Assembly (NCBI GenBank): GCA_003260075.1
Contig: QLIY01000712.1
Span: forward strand, 1 to 64,000
Direction of reading: 5' to 3'
Length of the DNA stretch: 64,000 nucleotides
DNA from: Phallusia mammillata
Lineage: Eukaryota; Chordata; Ascidiacea; Phlebobranchia; Ascidiidae
Part shown: positions 36,278 to 50,304 of the stretch, piece by piece
How positions within the stretch are numbered: position 1 is the first letter of the stretch
How the letters are laid out: every line of letters starts with the position of its first letter
Translations under genes and position numbers: made by a program
The notes under the pieces: model-generated
What the model was told of the DNA's origin: nothing
Databases searched by the model: none
Seen by the model: only the letters and a program-made list of their open reading frames with translations

Positions 36278-39200
36278 TTAGTTATTGTTCCACGGGTCGA
36301 GCGGGGCACTGTCAGATTCAGGGTTTATAAGATCATCTTTGCCTAGGTACGCGCCAGGCGTGCAATCACCAGAAAAACTTTCTCCAGTGCAAGAAGTAGA
36401 GTCTAGTAGCGGCCGGAACAAGGTTTCCCCACCCAGGTACGGCGGAATGGAATGTGCATCTTGACGTTCCGTTGAAACTTGAATAAAACATAGAAAAAAT
36501 CATGTGAAAGGCAGACGGGTAACACTGCAACATTGACACTAGGTTTCATTTAAAGAAAAAGTGGTCTTTAAATGTAAAAGTGCAGTAGATGTTACTTCAT
36601 TATATGTTAAAGAACGCACCTGAAGAACGGTCCCCCGAAGTGCTTGACCTAAATTAATAAATAAGTTAAAGTTAGTTTTTTGATTTGACCAAAGCAAAGC
36701 AAACTTATTTAGCCCCCCCCCCAAATTAATAAATAAGTTAAAGTTAGTTTTTTGATTTGACCAAAGCAAACTTATTTACTATTTGGTCTTTGCTATAGTA
36801 TATACGACAGCTAAACGTACGGACTTTGTGTTGAGTCATTTATTTGTGACACCATAACAGCCCGTTGTATCATTATTACAACTTGCCCAGTTTTGGCCAG
36901 ACAGAACATTTGCAATTTTGGAACATTGTAACTACAAAACCAGTATTACCTAAAATTCTTGCCACACACTGTATAGTCACCGTGTAATATTGTCCCAACA
37001 TAGGCATTTTTCAATTACTATAGGATGGTGATATGTTGCAACGAGGCTGTACGATTAAGTAGCTCTTCAAATGCGGCCGCGGAAAAATTACGTGCAAAAT
37101 GTTTGCAAACCTGTTACTGTGGTTGCTTCCTTGACAGATCTCTCCCTCATTTTTGTTGTCTCCTCTTGTTTTAGTTTCGCTACCCGTAACTATAGTGGGC
37201 GACATCATTTCAAAGGCGTCAAAATTTTCCGTCTGTTCGGATTGCGCCATCAACCCAATACTGGCAGAAAAAAGTATTTAATGCCCAGTAGCCAACAAAC
37301 AAGTCTTTATTGCTTAAACTTTGTACCTGTACTTGAAATCCACCTCCTGTTCTGATTTCCAATCCTGTGTTTTGCAACAATAGGTTAACTTGTTTATATT
37401 TAGTTCAATATCTTTCACTTTCTTTTCCAGTTATTAAAACCTATCAGTTATAGACGAAACACATGCTACCGCGTACATCTGACATATATTGGGTTCCCGG
37501 GATGCCTTGAATCACCTATAAACCGGGTTGTTGGGGGACTGGAACAGTGCCGGATTAAGGGTCTGTTGGCCTGTAGGCACATTTTATAAGCGGCCCGAAA
37601 ATCAGGGTTGCTAACGAAAGAATTAGAATTATCAGTACCCCCCCCCCTCTTTCACTTTCTTTTCCAGTTATTAAAACCTATCAGTTATAGACGAAGCTAC
37701 ATGCTACCGCGTACATCTGACATATGGGTTCCCGGGATGCCTTGAATCACCTATAAACCGGGTTGTTGGGGGACTGGAACAGTGCCGGATTAAGGGTCTG
37801 TTGGCCTGTAGGCACATTTTATAAGCGGCCCGAAAATCAGGGTTGCTAACGAAAGAATTAGAATTATCAGTATTGCCAAATGATTTAAAGTGGCCTGGAT
37901 TTTTGACTGGCCTGTAGGCACGTGCCTACTTTGCCTAATGGTTAATCCAGCACTGGACTGGAATAAGGGCTACGAATAAAATTATAACTAAACCCGACAA
38001 CAACCAATAATTTCCCTCAAAACGGACTAAAATGTAAAAAGATGCACCAAAGAATTTAAAAGTGATGTATATATTGTAAATTGTGGCTTTCTAACTTTCA
38101 GCACGCCAATGTAGGACTGATGCAGGCCACAATCAAGTCCCGTCATATGCACTGGGAGCACATAACTAAATATATACCGGCTTTTTACCAAGCTTGTTAT
38201 TTTTTGTTTGGTTCGTCGCCTTTTAGCTTTAAAACTTTGATTTACACTGCTACAAGAAATAGGAGGCTGGAAAAAAATGGAATGCGCCAGAAGAAACAAA
38301 TGAGAAAGTTCTGCACTGCGCATTATTAAAAAGTGCATTCAGGCGATTAATATTATTAAGTGATAGTTGCAATAGCTGTTGAAGTCATGGATGATATTTA
38401 AAATATACGGCAATCGAATTTTGTTCTCACCAAAAAGGATGGAGGTTCGGCGTAAACATAATCGAAATATTTTTGGCACAATCTTATAACTGCAAACGAC
38501 GCGATCAAAATGAGTAGAAGTCCAACTGGTACAAACACAGCTATATACAGTATGTTCCTTGAATCCGCCTGGTCTGAAAACATGACAAATGAAACCACCA
38601 AATTTGTCCTATGCTAAAGAGTGTTACGAGGTGTTTGGTTGCGAAAACAACTTTCAAACAGTTACACAAAATTTGAAAAAACAAATTGGATATGTGTTAG
38701 CTGCAAAAATTGAGCAAACAACAAAAACAGTTCCTACCTGATTTTGTAACGACGTGTGTATAGCCAACCGAACTCTGACCCCCCCCCCAAACAGTTACAC
38801 AAAATTTGAAAAAACAAATTGGATATGTGTTAGCTGTAAAAATTGAGCAAAAAACAAAAACAGTTCCTACCTGATTTTGTGACGACGTGTGTATAGCCAA
38901 CCGAACTCTGGTGGATAAAGGCTATGTACTGTGCGTACATGCAGTAATTCGTATTCTCAAGTAGATTTTCTACCACGACAGCTTTAGCGGGCATCGCAGC
39001 GTAACAGCTCTGTAAATCAATATGTATACAGATTTACGCAATGATGTATGTGAATTCCTGTGAGGTGTTGTGTTAGGTTAGCTGTGGTACCCTGTAACTT
39101 ATTTCCACGAATTTTTTATGTTTTTGGAATTTTCTCAAGCAAATATGTGTGTTATATAATAATGTAATTTATTAATATGTAATTTGCAGTATACTGTAGG

Positions 39201-41178
39201 CTAATAGTAATAATAAGGGAAGATTGGCATGTATTGAATCCTGATCACCTAACAGAATATTTTATTCAAACAAACCGTGTCTAGGATAAAGGAGAACGGG
39301 GTTGATGGAACCAACATGGCAGCGTTTTCGTAAAATTGTGTACTGCATTGATCGGGTAAGGTGTCTGGAAAGAGAAATATTGTTAGCTCCGACGATAGCA
39401 ATGTTTGATGGCGCGATCCTACAGATACTGCAGATCAACATACCATTCATTTGAACAGCCTGGACTGTCCCGGAGACTTCTTGGAATTCACAAATTGCTT
39501 TGGTATTTGGAAGTCGAATCTGAAGTATCACAGAGGTGGTCCTCGCTTCTATCGTAGTGACGTTCGGTGCGCTAAGTTTAGCTAAACGATAAGTTTTGAT
39601 TGTATTTGCGATGATGACTAATGTTGTTTACCTGCCCATCGAAATTCTCATGCCTTATTATGTCAAAAGTCCAGAGTTTACATGCTGAACGTTTCAGGAA
39701 TTGCTTTGAATGCAACAACAAAGTGAAAATAATGCACCTGTAACCTTACATCCCCTGCGTTAAGAACGACTTACATTTATGTAAACCGCATACCATATGT
39801 GACTTTCTCTTAAGCCTAGTTGAAGAACTGCTAAATGATTTTGTTTGCAAGCGACATAATGAAGTGGCAGAATCACTTCGAAAGATGGTTGGTGACATCA
39901 TAGTCCAACCGACTCCCATTGAGTTTCAAAACTACATGGAGTCCAGATTTGCCCTTGATGCTTGTTGAACTTACTGTTCATAACAGCACTGTACACATTT
40001 GTCCTTGTAAATTTGGTGCAAGTGCAAACTTTACATGTACATTCCATAGTTGAGTTTTCAGAACGCAGTATGGCTCGAACCCGTCCACGTCCTACAAAAG
40101 ATTACGTGTAAAATGGTTTGTCTCTTGATTGCCACTTCCTTTTACCATGAGGTAAAAAGGCGCGTAATTTGTTTAGTTGTTACACTAACACTAACCACTA
40201 AAATTGGATGAAAGATCCCGAAGCAGGCATCTTGTATCAGACGCATTGTGACAGGTTTCTGCTGTTGTCCACCTTGACCTGTTTTCGCATCCGCTTAGGC
40301 TAAAAATTAACAAAAAGCATACACATTTGGAAACATACATACACAAAAACATACAAGTTTTTTATTTTTCATGAAAAGAATACGTACCACGTTTGAACTT
40401 GATATGTCACTGACTTGTTTTGCCAGTCAGGATTTGGTTTCCATAGCATTGACGTATCGAGATCAATGGTACGAAACTGAACTCCAATAGGACCTAATTG
40501 AAAGTTTAAAAGTATAAGGTTCGGCTAAAGCAGCGGTTCCCAAACTTTTTCATATTTTTTTCAAAACGGTCCCTTTGCCATTATTTTGAGGGCTCGCGGT
40601 CCTTGAGCCTAAATATGTATTTCATAAAAACGAAAGTTGATTTCAGGATTTTAGCTAGTTATGCAAAATTTCGCATAAAAATCATCCAAACACAGCTTGT
40701 GACATCACAGACAAGACAAATGCACTACAATTGTGCGCGAACAATTACATTTTTGATAGCATTTTTGATTCAATAAAGGCTATTTTTAAGCAATGGAGAC
40801 AGTTGATTCTCAATTCTACTTTGATTTAAACTTATTTAGTGACACAAACTGACGCCAAATAAGATTATAGAATTACTTAAACCGCTTCGCGGTCCCCCCA
40901 AAATTGCCTCACGGACCCCTAAAGGACCGCGGACCCCAGTTTGGGAACCGCTGGGCTAAAGTAAGATTGCTGAACCAAACAAACAAACACAAACGTTATG
41001 AAATAATATTGGATTAAATGTACGTTTCAGCTAAACACAAGAAATGAAACGTTCCATTACATCTCAATTATTAGTATTTTCGTCACATTAGTTTTACCTT
41101 ACCTGCGAGTTTCTTTTGAGCCGCCGCATGATATACATACACTCCAACGGCCAACAAATAAATCCACCTTTTGAACAT
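36278..41178 (-). CDS. class II cytokine receptor-like protein 3 (two-domain, complete)
   Basis: Twelve exons, minus strand: 41103-41178, 40391-40493, 40196-40293, 39975-40091, 39444-39581, 39276-39364, 38871-39009, 38431-38573, 37327-37364, 37111-37260, 36620-36648, 36278-36477. All phases agree; 439 residues. Signal peptide: WIYLLAVGVYVYHAAA. D1 (26-131) has GVQFRTIDLDTSMLWKPNPDW, then YQVQT, W..AETC....DTRCLL, GRVRAI and a CTCKVCTC cluster. D2 (132-253) has SAPNVTTIEARTTSVILQI and ENTNYCMYAQY. The membrane span is about 259-285, followed by Box1-like YVYAEPPSFL and a tail with CTPGAYLGK near the end. This is the clearest member: the D1 spacing of W-P, W...C and T-x-C is typical of tissue factor and interferon/IL-10 receptors. 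It lies head-to-head with DNAJC21. Ligand unknown; JAK association inferred. Confidence 0.8.
36651..36778. repeat. poly-C-separated direct duplication
   Basis: 36651-36712 and 36723-36778 are near-identical with ten C (36713-36722) between. It lies in the intron between tail exons of receptor gene 3. Confidence 0.82.
37411..37873. repeat. poly-C-separated direct duplication
   Basis: 37411-37637 recurs at 37648-37873 with a few substitutions and a small indel; ten C at 37638-37647 separate the copies. Both copies contain the left part of the same MITE. Intron of receptor gene 3. Confidence 0.88.
37780..37955. mobile_element. hAT-type MITE (176 bp); left half repeated at 37545-37637
   Basis: Ends CAGTGCCGGATTAAGG and GGTTAATCCAGCACTG are inverted repeats. 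A perfect 8-bp target duplication, GACTGGAA, flanks at 37772-37779 and 37956-37963. The upstream partial copy carries the same left target site, so the segment was duplicated after insertion or is allelic. Confidence 0.88.
38656..38911. repeat. poly-C-separated direct duplication including part of an exon
   Basis: 38656-38778 and 38789-38911 are near-identical; ten C at 38779-38788. The first copy contains 38 bases of the D2 exon of receptor gene 3 (38741-38778) that are not used in the model. Confidence 0.85.
40531..40953. mobile_element. hAT-type MITE (423 bp)
   Basis: Ends CAGCGGTTCCCAAAC and GTTTGGGAACCGCTG are perfect inverted repeats; the 8-bp target duplication GGCTAAAG is at 40523-40530 and 40954-40961. 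Intron 1 of receptor gene 3. Confidence 0.93.
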
Positions 41179-41826
41179 GACTTCTTTTCGTGTTTTCTAG
41201 CTCGTTAAAACCGGACTACCATTGGACATGTAAGACAGGTTTATATATGCGTGTGTTAGAGATGCCCATGTAGGCTCTTATCTTGTTAATTATTATAGCG
41301 TTGCTCGGAAACAAACAACGCCTATTCAAATATTTGGTCTTCTATTGGTATTAGATATGCATCAATTTGTGGGGGCGCAATAAACCTTTTTCGTTATTAG
41401 TTACATAAAAGGAATTCCACTTTTCAAATGGAGTATGCTAACTGCTTAATATACTGGAAGACAAATAATGACGTACCACAAGTTGCATTTCTGTTGTACA
41501 AGTTCGTATTCTTGTGCGGTGCGGTTTTGGACCTCACAAGTTTAACCAAAGCATGGAAATATGCATAGGTGCCGATGTAATAGCTAAAATGGATAGTGTG
41601 TCACTTTTATATGGGAAATTAGTAGTGCAAAATATTTTCTTCATGTGTATTAAGAGATTATTAAAGTTTTTAATGTTTGTCCTTACCAATACAAAATCCG
41701 TTTTGGATGAGTGGAACAGAAATATCCGACAAAAAAATCACCTAAATTGCACTCCATATGGCGCAAGAGAACCGAAATTGTTTTTGATGTCACAGAATAT
41801 AACGAAATATTCTGGTTGTAGTGATC
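41179..41826. promoter_or_regulatory. shared upstream region of divergent receptor gene 3 and DNAJC21
   Basis: The start codons are 648 bases apart in divergent orientation. No recognised promoter motif. Confidence 0.4.
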
Positions 41827-44800
41827 ATGAAGTGCCATTACTCTGTTCTTGGCGTTAGTCTTACTGCGTCTGAAGATGAAATAAAAAAAGCGTACAGAAA
41901 AAGGGCTCTTAAATGGCATCCAGGTAAAGGACAATAGGCCATCTCCCATCTTATCTTTTGTACTTTCCAAACTGAATAAAGTCAAGCAGTGCCGAATCAT
42001 GCAGTTATACTTTCGTTACCACATAATATTTGTTTTATCTTTTTGCAGATAAGAACATTGACAATTCAGAAGAGGCGACTGAGCAGTTTCGCCTAATCCA
42101 AGCAGCTTATGATGTTTTATCTGATCCACAAGAAAAAGCATGGTTAGAAAAATTGTTTTTTATTATGGTACTGCTTTATAATCATACGTAGTCCTGAATA
42201 GTTTGGTAAATAATGTATTTATTTTGTGTGTCTGGGTAATATATATTGCTTTAGTTAAAGATTGGTTTAAAAACCAATGCAAATTTGAACAATTATTGTG
42301 CTTTAGGTATGACAAACACAGAACACAAATATTGCACAAAAGTGAATTTGAAGGTTTTAAAGATTCAACATCGGACATTTTGGAATTTTTCACTCCCTCT
42401 GCTTACCGGGGTTTTGGCAGCGATGATAATGTAATGGAACTGTTTGTAGTTTACATAAACCATACTAATGTTTCTTTAATTATTTGCAAATTTACCATCC
42501 TTTTCATAAAATATGTTTTTAGGGCTTTTTCTCAGTGTATAGAGATTTGTTCAAAAGAATTGCTGAAGAAGACAAACGTTTTTGTGATGATCATTCTGAA
42601 GAAGACTTTGAGGAACTGCCATCATTTGGAGATTTAGACAGTGATTATGAATCGGTACAACCAAGTAGACTGCATTGTAGCCAATAAAGATGTTTTTGGA
42701 TTCTTACATTCATATGCACCCCAAACTACACTGCAATTTAAAACAGTTACATATGATGTGGCAGGGGCCCAATGTGTTTCTGCTTGCAGTAAACAAAGTC
42801 ACACAGGGACCCAATGTACTGTAATATATTTGTTCCTGAATAATTGCATAAATTCCAAAGCCTACTATTTGCTAAAAAATGTTCTTGGACATATTGACTG
42901 TACAAAAGCAATGACCGAAAAGCGACCCTGTACACCTTTTATTTCAAATTGGTATTATAATATGTAAGCACTTTTAATGTATTGCAGGTGGTCCATTTAT
43001 TCTATGGAGTCTGGCAGTCTTACTGCACCAAACTGACTTACGTCTGGGTAGAAAAGTATGATGTACATGAAGCTCCAGACAGAAGAATTGCACGGCTCAT
43101 AGAAAAAGAGAACAAAAAAGAAAGGGACAAGGAAAAGAAAAATCGCAATGAAATTATTCGGGTAAGTTTTCCTAATAACGGTTTTTGTAAAAATTTGATA
43201 ACACAAATTTACAAGGTCGGTTGTTTAGGACCTAGTCAGATTTGTGCGCAAGCGGGATCCAAGAGTGCAATCATACAGGGAGAAACTGGCTGAAGTGGCT
43301 GCTGAACAAGCAATGTTTGCAAACCTGTTACTGTGGTTGCTTCCTTGACAGATCTCTCCCTCATTTTTGTTGTCTCCTCTTGTTTTAGTTTCGCTACCCG
43401 TAACTATAGTGGGCGACATCATTTCAAAGGCGTCAAAATTTTCCGTNCAAGTAGTTTAAAAATAATTTGACCTTGGTAAAAAAGTTGTTTATACTAAGAG
43501 AAAAGATTTATACACATTAATGACTTCTTTTCTATTTCAGTTCTCGCATAGAAGAAACTGCTTTATATGCAGAAAGGGGGGGGGGAAAGTAGTTTAAAAA
43601 TAATTTGACCTTGGTAAAAAAGTTGTTTTTACTAAGAGAAAAGATTTATACACATTAATGACTTATTTTCTATTTCAGTTCTCGCATAGAAGAAACTGCT
43701 TTATATGCAGAAAAGAATATGCAACAAAATTTAGAACATGCAAACAGAGTCTCAGAATTGGAGAATGCAATGAAGGCAAGTTTTGGTTGCTTAAACAATT
43801 CTAAATTATTAGTAAGTGGTCTAATCTTTAAGTCACACTTTTCTTGGACAGCTCAATTGTCTAAACAATGTTATCAAACTCTGGTTGTGATTGATATCAA
43901 TGTATAGAACCACTTGTGATTTCATGAGTAGTTAAAAGATTTAATGAAGAAGTTTACAAACAATAACATTTCAGGAAGAATTTGGATTTTCTAGCGATGA
44001 GGAAAGATCCCATTCTGAAAAAGAAAACTCTTCTGCTGAAGAAAGTGACCATAATGATGAGCTGTACTGTGTTGCCTGCAACAAGAATTTTAAAACCACA
44101 CAAGCGTAAGTTTGTTGCATTACCACTATTATGTTGGGCAGTTTACCTTTTTTGTTTAATGGTTTGTCATATGAAGTTCTGTTAACTACGTTTATCATCA
44201 ATATTTTTATACAGAGTAAAGAACCATGAAAAATCAAAGAAACACAAGGAGAAATTCACAAGGCTTCAAGCAGAAATGAAAGAGGAACAGGAAAATAATC
44301 CAGAACAAGATTCAACAGGTATACAATGTCTTGGTTTTAAATAGGAAAAAAACAATATACCACAGATGTATGGGGGAATCTACAAAAGAACTCACGAATT
44401 GCATACTGTATGTTGTAAAATTACAGGATGCAATTTTCCCCGTACATTATATTATATAAGTAAAATTTGCAACCACTGTAAGAATAAGGAAAAGCACTAG
44501 TTGGTCCAAAATACAATTCACATAGAAAGCTCTGAACTGTGGTTAATTGTTTGTGATCATTGCAGGCCTTGCTGAGGAAGATTTGGAAGAAGAGATAGAT
44601 ATTCCAATCCAACCAAAGAAGTAAGCCATTCAAAATGCCAAGTCTACAAGTTGTTTTAACTCTGTTTTCTTGTAGACTAACCAAGAAGCAAAAGAAACAG
44701 AGAAAACTACATAACGAACTGTTTGGAGAAGAAATGGATGACGCCCCACAGGCCACGATCCCTCAGGATTGCGGACAAATAAAAGAATTCGAAGATAATG

Positions 44801-45111
44801 AGACTTCAATTTCCCTTAACACTGAGGAAAACGAAATAAGCACTGAAAATGATATAAAGGAACAAAACGTTAAGGAAACACTTCCTGTTTCAAGTACAAG
44901 GAGAAAAAAGAAAACGAAATCTTCTAAAACTCGTAATTCTCAAATTTCTAACCAATCACAGGCAGATGCTGCAACCCACGCACAGAACAATTTTTGTGTG
45001 ACATGTAATAGAGAATATCCCTCTAGAAACAAACTTTTTCAACATTTGAAGTCTACAGGCCATGCTATGATCGTTCAAGACAAATCTGGATCAAAAAGAA
45101 GGCAAAAATAA
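41827..45111 (+). CDS. DNAJC21: DnaJ homologue subfamily C member 21 (one exon broken by an assembly join)
   Basis: Exons: 41827-41923, 42049-42142, 42307-42430, 42523-42654, 42988-43161, 43229 to about 43311 (3' part lost), 43679-43775, 43975-44105, 44215-44318, 44566-44620 and 44676-45111. DNAJC21 (yeast Jjj1) is an Hsp70 co-chaperone for release and recycling of factors from maturing 60S ribosomes. The N-terminal J domain carries HPD at residues 31-33. The middle has [19 protein letters not shown] and [13 protein letters not shown]. Two C2H2 fingers follow: [11 protein letters not shown]...H....KH and [11 protein letters not shown]...H...TGH. The exon from 43229 runs into a displaced 135-base copy of receptor gene 3 sequence at 43312 and then an n at 43447. 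The exon at 43679 also has a truncated copy at 43541-43575. The intron after 43775 has a GC donor. I attribute the break to assembly. Confidence 0.92.
43312..43446. repeat. displaced identical copy of 37098-37232
   Basis: 135 bases identical to the tail-exon region of receptor gene 3 sit inside DNAJC21, in the same orientation, ending at the n at 43447. Identity with no difference, where neighbouring duplications differ by several percent, points to a chimeric contig end. Confidence 0.85.
43447..43447. other. scaffold join (single n)
   Basis: A single n where DNAJC21 exon sequence is replaced by foreign sequence. The homopolymer spacers are C before this point and G after it. Confidence 0.8.
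43449..43713. repeat. poly-G-separated direct duplication with a partial DNAJC21 exon
   Basis: 43449-43575 and 43587-43713 are near-identical with ten G at 43576-43585 between. The first copy holds the start of the exon at 43541; the second copy is complete. Confidence 0.87.
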
Positions 45112-45398
45112 AAGTTTTGTGTGAAATTTTAAGAAAGCTTGCAAGATTTGCATGGTGCAATATAATTGTAAGAATTATGTGCTTTTAACATGTACTACTA
45201 AAAATAAAGCTTACAACAACACTCATTTAAAGATAATTTTTTTATTGACAAAGAATCTGAATGGAAAATTAAAAACATACTAAAGCATGTTTAGCTTACT
45301 ACAATACTTTTACTTTGGTGAAGAAATATGTCTTGAAAAGATGAACTATAAAACAAAAGCTTTTTCTCGAGCAAGATGCGTTACACGTATTTAAAAGA
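45112..45398. other. convergent spacer with DNAJC21 polyadenylation signal
   Basis: AATAAA at 45203-45208 lies about 90 bases after the DNAJC21 stop. The PRR14-like gene ends at 45399 on the other strand. Confidence 0.6.
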
Positions 45399-48356
<2,958 letters not shown>

Positions 48357-49365
48357 CTGTTGCAGCTTTTTTAAACATGTATAAAATGCAGTGCTAACAA
48401 AACAAAGATCTGAATGTTTATGTTATTGTCAAAACATGTTTTGTTTTCTTTTTGTGATGTGTGTTTCTTAATTGAACGCTAAACTCTGGATATGGGCATA
48501 GTTTCTGGGAAATGCAAAACCAACTCTGAAACCACATGGGAAGCTTGCAAACACAACATTTTGCAGGCCTTCTAGAAGCGAAAGAACGTATAAAACAGAG
48601 TACAAAACTGCCACAAAAAGTTTGTGCTTGTAGATCGCTGCGAATTTCGTTGAACACAATAGAAAACTCCTAAAAACGACACCTCTTAAAACTTGACGAC
48701 AAAACCAGCCATCTTTGGGGAGAAACCATTAAAACTATCATTCTAACTAGGTTTCTAATCTACACCTTTAAGTGGAGAGTCGCAACTCGCAACGTTTTTT
48801 GTTTTCTATACTTGTTTCTGGGATTGGCGGTAACAAACCATAGAAATATTATTTTTAAAGTTATAGTAAGCACTTTTTTACAGTCAGCACTCAGCAGGGC
48901 ATTAACAAACAATTCTTGTCTTTCTTCGCTTTAGTGACATCACAATAAGTTTAGTTTAATTTTACGTTCGCCACCCTGTTTTTTGAAAAAACTCGGCGCC
49001 CACGGTCCCATATTTCCATCCTCCAAAAGGACACATTGTTGAAAAGAACATGAAAAAATACTTTATACCCCTTTTCTTGTCTTCAAAGGACAACTAAGTT
49101 TTTGTTAAAAAGGAGGACATGTCCTGAAAAAAGAGGACGTATGGTAGGCCTAAACAATGATTCATAAGACCACAATGCGCTATCATGATGTCAGAGACAG
49201 TCCTTACCAAAGGTACGTTAATGGTTAAATCCACATCAATTAGATTGCACTCTCAAAGTTTTGACCTTTAGGAGTCGTTAACACATATTTGCATATCGAC
49301 TCATCAATAACAATCGTTTACACCAGTAGTTCTCTGAATATGCGTCGCGACGCCCTGGTGCGTCG

Positions 49366-49436
49366 TTGTAGTTTACATAAACCATACTAATGTTTCTTTA
49401 ATTATTTGCAAATTTACCATCCTTTTCATAAAATAT
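49366..49436. repeat. displaced identical copy of DNAJC21 intron 3 (42444-42514)
   Basis: 71 identical bases in the same orientation, ending exactly at the n at 49437. Like the copy at 43312-43446, it is a contig-end duplicate attached to the wrong place. Confidence 0.82.
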
Positions 49437-49437
49437 N
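49437..49437. other. scaffold join (single n)
   Basis: A single n follows a displaced duplicate. Confidence 0.8.
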
Positions 49438-50103
49438 TTCCGTTTCGTGGCTTTTTATTGTTGTATCAATAAACAAAACTTTAAATAAGTTTCCATATTA
49501 ACTTTTATTTGCTGGTCCTTCTCGCCCCACAAAATCTATTTAAAGCAGTTTTAAAATCCAATTATTAAGCGAAAGAGTTTTAATTACGTCACAAATGCCA
49601 TTACATATATTCTAATATACATGTTTACGACCGCAGGTTGTGCACACCTGGACTATTTCAATGCGTTTAAGCGTGTGTTTGTATTATTACACATTGTGCA
49701 TTTCCCTAACTGTGTGCGCATGTTTAGGACATGCTTGTTTAAAAAGTGTGTTCAAGGAACCACGCTGTGTACGCACAAAAAACGTCTTTTGACACCAAAA
49801 TGCATTTAAAACCTTACACCTACTTAAGACTTACTTAAACTTTTTATTTAAGACTTACTTAAACTATTTTATTAGTGTGTTTGGTTCCTACTCGTTACGG
49901 TCGTTAAATTGCCACATGCAATATTGTCTCTACATATTTTACTTGCACATTTTGCGAACGTTATGTACATCCACTGCAGGCATACTTTGTGTGCATATAT
50001 CTTATGCATTGTTCACAGTCTCTTAAACGCTTCTTTGTTCACATTGTGCTAACAAATTATTGTGCTTTATATTTTGAAATAGCACGTTAAAGGCGAAACT
50101 AGT

Positions 50104-50304
50104 ATGATAAATGAAAATTCTTCGACTAAGGAAGCAGAAAAGCAAACAAGTGCTGATCCCGCCCAAAGCGCCAGGAGCATTTCCTCGTGGTATTTCCTAT
50201 TAACTACACTGTTAACATTCATATTGGCATTGCTCATGAAAGCTACACTAAACGAACCGTGCTGCACGCTGCAAAGTACAAATACACATAGCCCATTTAA
50301 ATAA
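50104..50304 (+). CDS. possible small single-pass membrane protein (66 aa)
   Basis: The frame encodes a hydrophilic N-terminus (INENSSTKEAEKQTSADPAQ), one hydrophobic segment (SSWYFLLTTLLTFILALL) and a short tail ending HSPFK. The frame stays open upstream to a possible splice acceptor near 50083, so it could be a terminal exon. No family recognised. The frame may be chance. Confidence 0.22.
   Translation: MINENSSTKEAEKQTSADPAQSARSISSWYFLLTTLLTFILALLMKATLNEPCCTLQSTNTHSPFK

Noticed and set aside
43312-43446. Real exon shuffling between receptor gene 3 and DNAJC21
   Set aside because: Perfect identity, an adjacent n and destruction of a conserved DNAJC21 exon favour a chimeric contig end.
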